A DNA stretch of 64,000 nucleotides from Cervus elaphus (GCF_910594005.1 NC_057827.1:7688001-7752000); one strand, 5' to 3'; numbered from the stretch's first letter, positions 42,691-54,883 are shown. Numbers and translations: made by a program. The notes: generated from the letters alone by a model not told the origin.

Positions 42691-44224
42691 CGTGACCTGT
42701 CCAATTATCCTCTGGGTGCAGAATGTCCAAACCCGATGCAAGATCCTCATGGGCAAGCCTGCCCAGGCCTGGCCTCTCTGCCTCTGGAAGGATGCCCTGT
42801 GCCCAGGAAGCCTGTCTCCTCACCGCCCCCCATGGCTCCCGTCCCACTTCCAGAAGAGCTTCTGAAACTTCACCCCCCTACCCCTTCTCTCCATCTCCAC
42901 TGTAGACCGCCTTAGTGCAAGCCATCATCATCTCTCACCCACATCCAACAAGCTCTTTGTATCTTATCTGTCTCTCATTATTTGTCCATATGATAAAAAG
43001 AGGAAATGTTTGACCCTGAAAACCAGTCCTCCTGTTTACATTTTTCTGATGGCTTCCCATGGCCCTTAGAAGGAGAAATCCCTCCAGCTTCGCCTACATC
43101 AGTCCTCTCCTCTCTCGCCAGCAGAGTCCCGGCCTCTGTCTCTCCCAGCCTTGGGGACAGGCTGCCGCGTCTGCTGGAGCCTGGTCCTCTGCATCCATTC
43201 TGGCACCCCCTTCACTGGTGGACGCTGCTCCCGCTTTATTCTCAGCTGGACTGTTCTGCCCCTGGGGCTCCTTCCTCTCCTCCCCTGGCCCCAGAAGTCC
43301 TGGATCCACTGCCAGCAGCACCCAGATCGTCTCTGTTGTGAAACTTGTCACCTCTCCTTGCCCATCATCCATCCGATTTCCAGAAGGTAGAGGCTGTCCT
43401 GCACTTACGCCGGCACCAACCCTCGGACCTGGGTCCTAGTCTTGCCTCATCATTAAAATCACCACTTCTCAAACCCATTGCTTTTTTCTTTTTTCAGGAG
43501 CACCTCCACTGAGTCAGGTCCTTCTGGATTTTGCCTCAGGCTTCTTTTTACCATCAGTCCTTCTTCATCCAGACCATTTTCCACATGGTTTCCATAGTTT
43601 TAAAGTGTAAGAAGTTTTCCGTGATGAAAACTGCCGTTCCTTGGCACAGCAGAGGGTGGCTGGCAGCCTGGCACTTGCCCTCCAGCATGTGTCTATGCAA
43701 CGTGTGCTATCGCAGCGCCCAACACTCTCACCTCAGCATCTCACCTTCACCACACTTTGGTCTTCAGTCATCTTCTCCTCCAGGATTATGTCACCAGTCC
43801 ACAAAGTCAGAGACCCCTTCCAGGTGCCCCCAGTGCCCAACATACTCCCAGGGGACACCTAACCTTCACCTTGGAAAAATTAGTTTGCTGCTTGAAGGCA
43901 AGACCTTCCCTTTGTCTGTCTTACATCCCCAGCCATGGGTGACAGGAGCTCAAGGCGAGGATACTCAAAGCAATTTGTTGGTCAATTGCAGTAAATTAAC
44001 AAAGGACTTGTGTGGACAGGACTGGCTACTACTTAAACAGAACAAGAAGCTCTTACATTATCCTTTAACAGTATCCTGATCTTTAGCTGCATTGTGTGAT
44101 ATCAGTGGTCCAGGGACCACATCAACAGAAATATCACAAAATCTGGCTTCCTGACAGTCGTGAAAGGATCCAGCCCTCCTGGTTTCAGAGTCACCCATAA
44201 AAAGTGTACTTTAAATTAGGCTGG
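42691..44224. other. Mostly unique GC-rich sequence
   Basis: No gene is recognised. The stretch 42880-43440 has phrases (gcaagccatcatcatctctc, gatggcttcccatggccc) that recall the same ancient LINE-like family as 18360-19005, too weakly for a call. The 182-codon frame 43531-44079 has no known motif. Confidence 0.4.
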
Positions 44225-44395
44225 TGGTTAATTACAGCATTTCCCCTCTGCTCATGTCTATGCATTGTTTTCTTACTGAAATGTGATTATTAGGTAGAAT
44301 AATAATAATAAAAGTCTTACTAGTTGCTTGTTGCTGTGAGACGAAGGCGCTGATTTAATTGCTCCATTGACAGCAATTATTCCATCTAATTTTGT
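44225..44395. promoter_or_regulatory. Candidate cis-regulatory block (homeodomain/POU/TALE-like motifs)
   Basis: It includes TTAATTA (44228-44234), ATGCAT (44260-44265, POU-like), GATTATTA (44285-44292), an (AAT)n run (44299-44312), TTAATTG (44355-44361), TTGACAG (44367-44373, TALE/MEIS-like), CAATTA (44374-44379) and CTAATTTTG (44386-44394). It contains no recognised repeat, although repeats crowd both sides. It resembles a developmental enhancer; conservation cannot be checked here. Confidence 0.33.
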
Positions 44396-44629
44396 CTCCA
44401 AAAGAGTATTAGGATACAGAGGTCTGGATTTTCAAGCTTGCCAGTTCACTGTAGGTACCCCAGCTCAGGCCGACCTCCTCCTGTATATTTATTTTCAAAT
44501 TTGTACTCATTTCAAAAGTAACTTGAGGAATATTTATCCTAGAAGTCTGTGTTTATCATGGCATTAAACAGCATTTTTACTCTATACTTCATTCAGATTT
44601 TGTTAGCTTTTACCTTTTCTTCTTTTTCT

Positions 44630-45440
44630 GCTCCAGAGTCATATCCAAGATCCCACATTCCATTTAGTGATCATGTCTCTCTAGTCTCCTCTTGGCTACA
44701 ACAAGTTCTCAGGCCATCCTTGTTTTTGATGACCTTGGCCATTTTGAGGAGTATCAGTCAGGTAGTTTGTAGAATGTCCTTCAGTTTGGATTAGTCTCAT
44801 ATTTTTCTCACGTTTATGCTGCATTTGTGGGAACAAGACCAAAGAGGTAAGTTGCCTTTCCCATCATATCACATCAAGGGCACACAGGATCCATGTGAGT
44901 CATCCCTGCTGACGCTGACCTCCATCACCTGGCTGAGATCCTGTTAGTCGGATTTCTCCACTGTAGAATTCTTCTTCTTCCCCTTCTCATGCTGTGCTCT
45001 TTGGAAGGACGTCACTTAGCAAGGAGGTCCACACTTAAGAGCTGGGGAGATAGGTGCCCCCTCTTGAGGGCAGAATGGCCACATAAATTGTTTGGAATTC
45101 TTTTGTATGGACACTTGTCTACTCCCACTATGTGTGTGTGTGTGTGTGTGTATAATTATTTCTATCAGTATGGAATCATGGACATTTATATTATGCCCGG
45201 GATATAGTCCAATATGATGTCATTAACCTTGTTGCCCATTTTTCCAGGTTTGGCCAGCATCCCTTTGACAAACCCGTCCTTTGGTTTGTGGAGCACTGTA
45301 AGATGCTCTCACCTCATTGCCCGCCCCGGCCTGGAATCGGGCACTCTATAAGAGCCCTGCCTCTCTTATCTGGAGAATGACGAGAAACCAGCCTCTGGGC
45401 ACTAAATGTGCTTGCTGCCACTGGGTGAAGAATTTGCAGG
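44630..45440 (-). mobile_element. Ancient L1 (L1ME-like) 3' UTR, antisense
   Basis: The text ctccagagtcatatccaagatcccac, ttgtttttgatgaccttggcc, caggtagtttgtagaatg, catcacctggctgagatc, agctggggagat and ggaatcgggcactc follows the order of a common old mammalian L1 3' UTR read backwards. It is non-coding. A TG microsatellite has expanded inside it. Confidence 0.55.
45131..45150. repeat. (TG)n microsatellite, 10 units
   Basis: A perfect TG run followed by TATAATTATT, inside the old L1 3' UTR. Confidence 0.92.
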
Positions 45441-45507
45441 AATGTTGTTCCATTCAAAATATATGCAGGGTCATACGATCTTTCAACCTCACTCCTGAGC
45501 ATTTATC

Positions 45508-47632
45508 CGCCATCCCCTTCTCCTCCTGCCCTCAATCTTTCCCAGAATCAGGGTCTTTTCCATTGAATTGGCTCTTCACATCAGGTGGCCAAAGGACTGG
45601 AGCTTCAGCTTCAGCATCAGTCCTTCCAATGAATATTCAGGGTTGATTTCCTTTAGGATTGACTGGTTTGATCTCCTTGCTGTCCAAGGGACTCTCAAGA
45701 GTCTTCTCCAGCACCACAATTTGAAAGCATCAGTTCTTTGGCACTTAGCATTCTTTATGATCCAACTCTCACATCCATACATGACTACCGGAAAAAGTCA
45801 TAGCTTTGACCTTTGTTGCAAAGTGATGTCTCTGCTTTTCAATACTCAGTCTAGGTTTCTCTGGTGTCTCAGACAGTAAAGAATCCACCTGTAATGCAGG
45901 ATACTTAGGTTCGATCCTTAGGTTGGGAAGATCCCCTGGAGGAGGGCATGGCAACCCACTCCAGTATTCTAGCCTGGAGAATCCCCATGGACAGAGAAGC
46001 CTGGCGGGCTACAGTCCATAGGGTCGCAAAGAGTCGGACACAACTGAGCAACTGAACACCCAAGTTTGCCGTAGCTTTCCTTCCAAAGAGCAAGCAGCTT
46101 TTAATTTCATGGCTGCAGTCACCATCTTCAGTGATTTTGGTGCCCAAGAAAATAAAATCTGTGACTGTTTCCACTTTTCTCCCATCTATTACCATGAAGT
46201 AATGGGTCCAGATGCCAAGATCTTAGTTTCTTGAATGTTGAGTTTTAAGCCACCTTTTTCACTCTCCTCTTTCACCTTCATCAAGGGACTCTTTAGTTCC
46301 GCTTCACTTTTTGCCATTAGAGTGGTATCATCTGCATATATGAGGTTATTGATATTTCTCACAGCAATCTTGATTCATCCAGTTCGGCATTTTGCATGAT
46401 GTCCTTTGCATAGAAGTTAAATAAGCAGGGTGACAAAATACAGCCTTGTCATTCTCCTCTCCTGATGTTGAACCCATCTGTTTTCTATGTCCAGTTTAAC
46501 TGCTGCTCTTTAACCTATATAAAAGAAGATATACATACAAACGTGACCTGTATACAGGTTTCTCTTTAGGTAGATAAGGTGGTCTGGTATTCCCAGCTTT
46601 TTAAAATTTTTCCACAATTTGTTGTGATGCACACAGTCAAAGGCTTTAGTGTAGTCAATGAAGCAGAAGTATATGTTTTTAATGGGCTTATCTCTACTTC
46701 TCTATGATCCAACAAATGTTTACAAGTTGATCTCTGGTTTCTCTGCCTTTTCTAAATTCAGCTTGAACATCTGTAAGTTCTCAGTTCACATACTGCTGAA
46801 GTCTAGCCTGAAGGATTTTGAGCATAACCTTGCTAGAATGTGAAGTGAGTGCAACTGTACAGTAGTTTGAACCTTCTTTGGCATTGCCTTTCTTTGAAAT
46901 TGAAATGAAAGCTGATCTTTTCCAGTCCTGTGGCCACTGCTGAGTTTTCCAAATATGCTGACTTATTGAGTGCAGCACTTTCACAGCATCATCTTTTAGG
47001 ATTTGAAATAGCTCAGCTAGAATTCCATCACATCCCCTAGCTTTGTTTGTAGTAATTCATCCTAAGGCCCACTTGACTTCATGCTCCAAGATGTCTGGTT
47101 CTAGGTGAGTGACCACATCGACCTGGTTATCTGGGTCATTAAGACTTTTTTTGTATAGTTCTTCTCTGTATTCTTGCTGCTGCTTCTTAATTTCTTTTGC
47201 TTCCTTTAGGTCCTTACCGTTTCTGCACTTTGTCATGCCCATCCTTGCATAAAATGTTCCCTAGACATCTCCAATTTTCTTGAAGAGAATTCTAGTGTTT
47301 CCCATTCCATTGTTTTCCTCTGTTTCTTTGCCCTGTCCATTTAGGAAAGCTTTCTTATTTCTCCTTACTGTTCTCTGGAACTCTGCATTCTGCCGGGTGT
47401 ATCTTTCCCTTGCTCCCTTTGCTTTCACTTCCATTCTTTTCTCAGCTGTTTGTAAAGCCTCCTCAGGCAACCACTCTGCCTTCTCGGATTTCTTTCTATT
47501 AGGGATGGTTTGGTCACTGCTTCCTGCACAGCATAAGGAGCTGCTTGTCCATAGTTCTGGCATTCTGTCTACCGGATCTAATCCCTATCTATTCATCACC
47601 TCCACTGTATAATCATAAGGGATTTGATTTAA
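45508..47632 (-). mobile_element. BovB LINE (linker, RT, C-terminus), antisense, 3' end missing
   Basis: On the minus strand it runs from the endonuclease-RT linker (47632) through RT to the C-terminal tail (45508), stopping before the usual 3' end and pentamer tail. A Bov-tA SINE splits it at 45853-46060. Frames such as 47563-47261 (linker; K-A-E-W-L-P-E-E-A-L-Q), 47242-47057 and 46984-46781 are short and interrupted. The YADD region near 46345 is broken up by indels. The copy is dead. Confidence 0.94.
45853..46060 (+). mobile_element. Bov-tA SINE nested in BovB
   Basis: The head starts at ggtttctctggtgtctcag (A-box region) and has a B-box GGTTCGATCC at about 45909. The complete BovA body ends cacaactgagcaactgaac. 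BovB sequence resumes at caagtttgccgtagctttcc. It is younger than the BovB it interrupts. Confidence 0.93.
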
Positions 47633-47639
47633 ATAAACT

Positions 47640-48020
47640 TTGTTTTTAAAATAACAAATAATTACATACCACAAAATACAAGTAAACCTATTTGCAAAAC
47701 AGAAAAAGATGCAGACGTAGAACTTATGATTACCAAAAGACAGGAGGGAGAGGAATAAATTAATTTGTATTAACAGATACAGATCACTATATATAAAATA
47801 GGCAAACAACAAGGACCAGTTGTTTAGCACAGGAAACTGTATTCAATAACTTGTAATCACCTATAATGGAAAATAATCTAAATAAATATATATATATATA
47901 AAATATATATATAAAGTATAAAATGTACATATTAAAATATATATCTGAATCAGTTTGCTGTACATCTGAAACTAACACAACACTGTGAATTTACTATGCT
48001 TCAATTAAAAATGGTTAAAC
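47640..48020 (+). mobile_element. L1 3' UTR fragment (ruminant/artiodactyl L1)
   Basis: Same family of 3' ends as 1045-1390: ctatttgcaaaacagaaa, a gcaaacaacaaggaccagt block, gcacaggaaactgtattcaa, a TATATA-rich spacer (47885-47915), then atctgaatcagtttgctgtac and tttactatgcttcaatt. It abuts the BovB without a visible target duplication. Confidence 0.75.
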
Positions 48021-50495
48021 AATTAAGAATTAATATTTTAAATGTATGTATACATATATGCAAGCATATTATTCCATTCAAATTGTATTGAAAATATTCT
48101 CCCCAATACTTTTTGTTTTCAATAAACTCAAAGTATAAAAGATGTGTTTATCATGTTTTTTAGACTTTATTAAAATTTCCAACATCACTGCTTCTTTAAC
48201 AAGATAACTTTTTTTCTTATTTGACAAACTAGTACTACTGTTCATCTCTCCTAAGCACATACATGAAATTCCAAAGGCATAGCTGAAATCTAACTTTTGT
48301 TTTATCAGTTTCAGTTTTACCTCCTCTTCTTATTTATCATCCAATGTAAAAGAGGTTCAGTATCTCCCTTCTAAAATCATCTTATTGATTATTTCATTTT
48401 CTTTTATTTGAGCTGATTCTAGTGCTACCCAGACTTTCTTGTCCAGCAGCTAGAACTTCAGGGTGTAAGAGGCATCATGACTTTGCACGTGGGTAAGGTA
48501 ATGCGTTCCGAACTGCTTCCAGTCTAATCAGGACATTGGCTGACCTTCCTGGTAGTAGCAGTACATTTAAGTAATGTCTTCAGTAAATGGTCTATAGTGA
48601 ATCTCAAGTTCATTTCCTGGATCATCACCGAAAGTTCAGAGCTCAGAATCTTATGAAAATGGCTTAAGTGTCTTCTTCTTCTTTTTTCTTTTTTTCTCTA
48701 GGGGTGTTACTTCGCTCTTCATCACATTATTTTTCGATATTTCAGCTGCCACTTTCCTGTAGGCTTGTTAGACGGAATTACTTCCAAGACTGAATTTCAT
48801 TGTTGACTTTACCTGGAATAATGCTATATGAGCTATATCAGAAACATTCCAGTAAATATGAGACTTGCTCTTTCTAAATTAGAGAATAAATTTATATCTG
48901 TACATTTAGCTACAGATGAGGGTTGAAATGTCATGAGAACACAGGTGTACCCTGATTCTTGAGCTCATGATGTGTACAAAATGTTGAAAGTGCCAGAATT
49001 TTCTCAGGAAGGATTTCTGGTCTATTCTGACATCTTTTATTCAGGATGCATGAGGTCAATGGAGGTGAGAAAACGGTAGAAACGGAAGATACCAACTTCA
49101 CCCATTTATTAGAGTTTGTGTTCAATATGGGGGCAGATTTACCCAGATATATATCATCCTTCCCCTGTAATGTTATATCAAGTGATCTTTTGTCTAATCT
49201 ATTCAGCAAATGCTAAGTGAACGTCTACGCTGTGCCACACACACACTGGGGCTGGGCAGTCAAGGAGGCAGAACTTCTTCCCCAGTTTGGGCACCTGGCG
49301 CTTCCCTCTGTATCCTCAGGGCTGAGGGCCAGCTGGAGGATCTGCACTGGTTTGGAGCTAAATAAATCAAGGGGAGCCGAATTTATCTAGTCTGACTACA
49401 TCATAAGTGAGTGAATCTCAAATTTCTTATCTGTAGCCTTGAATTACACTACAGTTCTGTTAGAAGTATTTACTTATTATTATGTTTTACTGTCAGTTAC
49501 CACTTGTCTCACTGTCTCATTGACATATATCCCACAAGGAGTCATTAACTGCATATTCGAAAGTTCCAGTTCTGTTGGGTGTGAACCCACTGAGGTGGTA
49601 TTTTAAATTCTTCCATTTCTTGCCAGACACGACAGCCTTGAAAGGAAGCAAGTGATTACCATGGCATTCAAAGATAGAATTCTGAATGCCATGAGCAGAG
49701 TGTCACCACTCACAGTCATAGCTGAAAGCCATTTGGGCAATGTGCATTTTTAAATCATGATTTAGGAATGTAAAACATAACTACATTTTTTAATTGTTGA
49801 ATTAAACTTTATCAATTTCAGACATTAAAAAACAAAAAACCCACACCCTGATTTTCAGTTATTCTAGAGCAGATTATAACAATGGATGTGAGTCTTGGAT
49901 CTGCACCATGTGTTAACTCTCTGACTACCGGGCTTACTCCTTCCCTGCCCAGTAAGACTGGATGTGTCTGCTTGTAGAGTGAGCTCAGAGTGCCGGGGAA
50001 AGTTGAGACAAATTCAGAGAGCTTCACTAGGCATCAAGTCTAGGTCCAGGAAGAGGCAGAGCCTCTCAACAAGCCCTGGCTCCCAGCCCAAGGCAGGGTT
50101 CTGGGCACTGGCAGGCCCAGTCCTGTGCTGTTAGCACCCATGCAATGTTCAGGACACACTGGTGCTAAAAATTTATTGTTGTTTATCTTAAATTCAAATT
50201 TTGCTGGGCATCCTGTGTCTTATCCACTTCTCATAGTGAGAAGACACCTCCCAGCTAGATCCAGGGACGAAAGTGGTCACAGAATGTGTATTCTATCACC
50301 CTGTGGTGAGGGGCCTCAGAAACTGGCTGCTGCAAGAGGCTGAACAGTCCCAGAGAAGAGACTTCCTTGGGTTGCAGGAAATGAAGAGTGGACAGCACTT
50401 GTGCCCTTCATCTTCTCTGCAAGATAAAGGAGGCCACAGCAAAGCCAATCCTCCTGGAACACCCAGGTGCCACTCCCTTGATCCTAATTCCTTTT
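48021..50495. other. Mostly unique sequence
   Basis: About 2.5 kb in which I recognise no clear element. A short stretch at 49200-49275 (gcaaatgctaagtgaacg...tgtgccacac) might be an L2/MIR scrap. Frames are short and lack motifs. Confidence 0.42.
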
Positions 50496-51071
50496 TCCAC
50501 CCAGTTTTATTGAGAAATAATTGACATATATCACTGCATGTTTAAGGCATACATAGAGCATGATGATTTGATTTCCGTATATTGCAAAATGATTACCACA
50601 GTAGGTTCAGCTGACATTCAACTTCTTATATATAGACAGCAAAAAAGAAAAGAAAGAAAAATGGAAAAAAAAAATTCTCTGATGTTGAGAACTCATATGA
50701 TTTACTCTCACCATCTGTCCTCTTAAAACTTTAATGCAGCAGTATTAACAATTTAACAGTAGTGTTAGCGGTAGTCATCATATTGTACATCACATCCCTA
50801 GTAGTTATTTATCTTATAACTAAAAGTTTGTTCCTTTTGACCATGACATCCAGTTTCCCCTCCTTCTAACCTTCACTTCTGGTAATCACAAGCCTGATCT
50901 CTCTCTTTTTTTATGAGTTTGGTATTGTTTTAGATTTCACATATAAGTAATATTATATAATATTTGTCCTTCTCTGTTTGACATATTTCACTTAGCATAA
51001 TGTCTTCAGGGTCTATCCACGGTGTTGCCAATAGTAGAATTTTCAAAATTTTTGGCTAAACAATATGCCGC

Positions 51072-51165
51072 ATATTCTTGCCTGGAAAATACCATGGATA
51101 GAGGAACCTAGTGGGTTACAGTTCATGGGGACACAAAGAATCAGACATGACTGAGTCACTGAGCA
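51072..51165 (+). mobile_element. Bov-A SINE fragment
   Basis: A sense BovA half: cattcttgcctggaaaata-type start, accatggatagaggaacc, gttcatggggacacaaag, and catgactgagtcactgagca. It sits between the old L1 and the antisense BovB that follows directly. Confidence 0.78.
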
Positions 51166-51184
51166 TATATATATTCAGTTGAGT

Positions 51185-51499
51185 TCAGTCACTCAGTTGT
51201 GTCTGATTCTTTGTGACTCCATTGTCTACAGCATGCCAGGCCTCCCCGTCCATCACCAACTCCCAGAGTTTACCCAAATTTATGTCCATCGAGTCAGTGA
51301 TGCCATCTAAATATCTTATTCTCTGTTGTCCCCTTCTCCTACCACCTTCAATCTTTCCCAGCATCAGGGTCTTTTCAAATGAGCCAGCTCTTTGCATCAG
51401 GTGGCCAAAGTGTTGGAGTTTCAACTCCACCATCAGTCCTTCCAAAGAATATTTAAGGCTGATATCCTTTACAACTGACTGGTTGAATCTCCTTGCCAT
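51185..51499 (-). pseudogene. BovB polyprotein C-terminal tail
   Basis: This 104-codon frame follows the 344-codon frame after a stop at the W-x-A-R-R-S junction (it reads M-A-R-R-F-N-Q-S-V). It contains L-M-V-E-L-K-L-Q-H-F-G-H-L-M and R-I-R-Y-L-D-G-I and ends at the normal BovB terminator region. Confidence 0.84.
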
Positions 51500-52534
51500 C
51501 TAAGGGACCCTCAAGAGTCTTCTCCAACACCACAGTTCAAAAGCATCAGTTCTTTGGCACTCAGCTTTCTTTAGAGTACAACTCTCACATCCATACATGA
51601 CTACTGGAAAAACCATAGCTTTGACTAGAAGGACCTTTGTTGGTAAAGTAATGTCTCTGCTTTTTAATATGCTGTCTAGGTTGGTCACAGCTTTTCTCCC
51701 AAGGAGAAAATGTCTTTCAATTTCATGGTTGCAGTCACCATCTGCAATGATTTTGGAGCCCAAAAAATAGTGGCCCCATCTATTTGCCATGAAATATGGG
51801 ACCGGATGCCATATCTTAGTTTTCTGAATGTTGAGTTTTAAGCCAACTTTTTCACTCTCCTCTTTCATCAAGAGGCTCTTCTTTAGTTCTTCTTTGCTTT
51901 CTGCCATTTGGGTGGTGCCATCTGCATATCTGATGTTATTAATATTTCTCCCAGTAATCTTGATTCCAGCTTGTGCTTCATCTAGCCCAGCATTTCTCAT
52001 GATGTACTCTGTATATAAGTTAAATAAGCAGGGTGACAATATACAGCCTTGACGTACTCCTTTTCCTATTTGGAACCAGTCTGTTGTTCCATGTCCAGTT
52101 CTAACTGTTACTTCCTGACCTGCATACAGGTTTCTCAAGAGGCAGGTCAGGTGGTCTGGCATTCCCATCTCTTGTAGAAATTTCCACCATTTGTTGTGAT
52201 CCACACAGTCAAAGGCTTTGGCATAGTCAATAAAGCAGAAATAGATGTTTTTCTGAAACTCTCTTGCTTTTTTGATGATCCAACGGATATTGGCAATTTG
52301 ATCTCTGTTTCCTCTGACTTTTCTAAAACCAGCTTGAACACCTGGAAGTTCATGGTTCACATATTGCTGAAGCCTGGCTTGGAGAATTTTGAGCATTACT
52401 TTACTATCATGTGAGATGAGTGCAACTGTGCAGTAGTTTGAACATTCTTTTGCATTGCCTTTCTTAGGGATTGGAAAGAAAATAACCTTTTTCAGTCCTT
52501 TGGCCACTGCTGAGTTTTCCAGATTTCCTGGCAT
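51500..52534 (-). pseudogene. BovB reverse transcriptase, 344-codon open remnant with YADG
   Basis: RT landmarks in order: P-I-P-K-K-G-N (residues 21-27), A-G-F-R-K-V-R-G (68-75), motif A F-I-D-Y-A-K-A-F-D (101-109), motif B Q-G-C-I-L-S-P (162-168), then Y-A-D-G at 203-206 where the active enzyme has Y-A-D-D. A deletion near residues 248-258 replaces the usual I-x-S-W-E-I-D-G-E-T region. It has no endonuclease domain and no own promoter. The frame is open by modest age, not by visible selection. Confidence 0.88.
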
Positions 52535-53792
52535 TTTGAGTGCAGCACTTTCACAGCATCATCTTTTAGGATTTGAAATATCTAAAGTGAAATTCTATCA
52601 CCTCCACTAGCTTTGTTTGTAGTGATGCTTTCTAAGGCCCACTTGACTTTTTGCATTCCAGGATGTCTGGCTCTAGGTGAGTGATCACACCATCGTGATT
52701 ATCTGGGTTGTGAGGATCTTCATATATATATACATATATATATGTATATATATGGAAGAACAGATAGAAATATATATATATTTCATACATTAATGGATAC
52801 TTTGGTTGTCTCTGTGTCTCATCTATTGTAAATAATTCTGCAATGAACATTGGGGTAGGGTATGTGTATTTTTTCAAATTATCATTTCAGTTTCCTTTGG
52901 TTATATTCCAAGGACTGGAATTGCTGGATCATATGGTAGTTCATTTTTAGGTTTTGAGGAACCACCATATTGTTTTTCATAATGGCTGCACCAATTTGCA
53001 TTTCCATTAAATAGTGCACAAATTTCCCCTTTTTCCACACCCTCACCAGCATTTATTTCTTATCTTCTTAATAATCACCATTCTAACAAATGTGATGTGA
53101 TACCTCATAGTGGTTTTATTTTTCATTTCCTGATGACTAGAGGTGTTTAGCATCTTTTCATGTATTTTGTTGACCTTTGTGTTTTTCTTTGAAGAAATAT
53201 CTCTTCAGGTCCTTTATCCATTTTTAAATTGGGTTTTTTGTTTGTTTGCTATTGAGTGAGTTGTATAGGTTCTTTATAAATCTGGATTAGTCTGTTATCA
53301 GATTTGCACATCTTCCCCATTCCATAGATTGTCTTTTCACTTTGTTGATGGTTTAAAGAAGAACAAAGCAGAAGGCATCACACTTCCTGATTTCAAGATA
53401 TACTATAAAACTATAGTCATCAAAACAGTATGGTACTGGTGTAAAAACAGACAAATAGGCAAATGGAACAGAATCAAAAGCCCAGAAATAAACCCAAGTG
53501 TATGCAACCAACTGATATTTGACCAAGAATACTCAATTCAGAAAAGATAGTCTTCAATAACTGGTGCTGGGATAATGGGATAATTGGATATTCACAAATA
53601 CAAGAATGAAGCTGGATTGATTCATAGTTCACAGCATTTACAAAAAGTAACCCAAAGTGGATTTTTTTTAAAATGTAAGCTTTGAAACCATAAAATTACT
53701 AGAAAAAGCATAAATTCTCCTTGACAGGGGACCTTGGTAATTATTTTTTGGATATGACACCTAAAGCACAGCAATGAAATAAAAACTAAGCA

Positions 53793-54150
53793 TATATATG
53801 GAATTTAGAAAGATGGTAACGATAACCCTATATGCAAAACAGAAAAAGAGACACAGAAATACAGAACAGACTTTTGAACTCTGTGGGAGAAGGTGAGGGT
53901 GGGATGTCTTGAAAGAACAGCATGTATACTATCTATGGTGAAACAGATCACCAGCCCAGGTGGGATGCATGAGACAAGTGCTCCGGCCTGGTACACTGGG
54001 AAGACCCAGAGAAATCGGATGGAGAGGGAGGTGGGAGGGGGGATCGGGATGGGGAATACATGTAAATCTATGGCTGATTCATATCAATCTATGACAAAAC
54101 CCACTGAAATGTTGTGAAGTAATTAGCCTCCAACTAATAAAAAAAAAAAA
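53793..54150 (+). mobile_element. Young L1-BT 3' end, 12-bp target duplication
   Basis: The L1-BT 3' UTR only (tatatggaatttagaaagatgg to ccaactaataaaaa), with an A-tail. AAAAACTAAGCA occurs at 53781-53792 and 54151-54162, partly overlapping the A-tail. It is nearly identical in content to 14605-14950 and 16710-17020 and lies in the inverted part of the old L1. Confidence 0.93.
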
Positions 54151-54235
54151 AAAAACTAAGCAGTGGGACTACATCAAGTTAAACATCAAGCTAAAAAACA
54201 AAACTCCTGCTCAGCCAAAGAAGCATAAACAAAAT

Positions 54236-54870
54236 GATTCCAATTCTGCTTTTGGCGATTAAGGGGGTACAGCAAAGGGCCTTGGGCTCTCCCTAGAGGC
54301 CAAAAGGGGAACTGTCCTTGTACTGGACAGAGCGTGGCTCACTGCTTCACCTCCAGCTGAGAACGTGAGGTGCATGGAGTCACCCCAATCCTAGGAAATG
54401 ATTTTAAAGGTCCTTCAATTCCTAGAAATCAGGAAAATTAGCAAATGCAGAGTATGACTGGCATTTGTTGTTTACAGCTGTATCCCTGCTGACTGGGCAC
54501 TGATTTGTTCACAGGGTCAGTGTCTGGACCATGTGCCTAGCTAGCCACACCAAGGTAACAGGGCAGGAACGCAGCAATCCTGGAGGGGGAGGCAGGAAGC
54601 TGTGGCCTTGGGTTCTCACATGAGCTAGCACTCACACCTCCTGAGACGTTGTTGCACTGTGTTGTAACTACTACTACTGTTAGGGTTGCATTTGTATACT
54701 GTGAGGTCCCTGAAGACAAGGATGTGGCTTGATCTCTTGGATCCAGAATGCAGTATATACTCGAAAACTGAGTAACTGAGTGGATAGAAGACTATATGTA
54801 GGTGATACTTGAGAAATGGTCAGCTAATATATTTTAATTTGCTACTAGTAAAGCAGGCTGCCCCAGGTCT
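54236..54870. other. Unrecognised sequence
   Basis: No repeat family or conserved frame is recognised. Confidence 0.4.
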
Positions 54871-54883
54871 TCCCATCCACTGA

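Larger units (their letters stand above)
51176..52722 (-). mobile_element. BovB LINE, 5'-truncated, RT to 3' end, antisense
   Basis: The minus-strand element runs from just upstream of RT (52722, gatcctcacaacccag) to the 3' end (tcagttgagttcagtc at the left). It holds the longest open BovB frame of the window. CATATATATAT occurs at both edges (51164 and 52721), compatible with a target duplication but low-complexity. It inserted into the old L1. Confidence 0.95.
50496..54235 (-). mobile_element. Old L1 (L1MA-like) with 5' inversion and nested insertions
   Basis: The 3' part lies antisense (50496-51071 and 52723-53345): L1 3' UTR, then the ORF2 C-terminus. The neighbouring upstream ORF2 segment lies in sense (53346-54235): L-P-D-F-K-I-Y-Y, W-Y-W, then agtgggactacatcaagtt...ataaacaaaatg. 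The two parts meet in consensus at the same point (the atcaacaaa-tg region occurs at both free ends). A Bov-A piece, a BovB and a young L1-BT inserted later. Confidence 0.76.

Noticed and set aside
43531..44079. A 182-codon frame upstream of the motif-rich block
   Set aside because: No known motif, overlapping frames in other phases, and no splice signals that stand out.
50496..50500. Target duplication of the old inverted L1 (ATTCC-like strings near 50489 and 54236)
   Set aside because: Only five bases and a common string. Too weak to claim.
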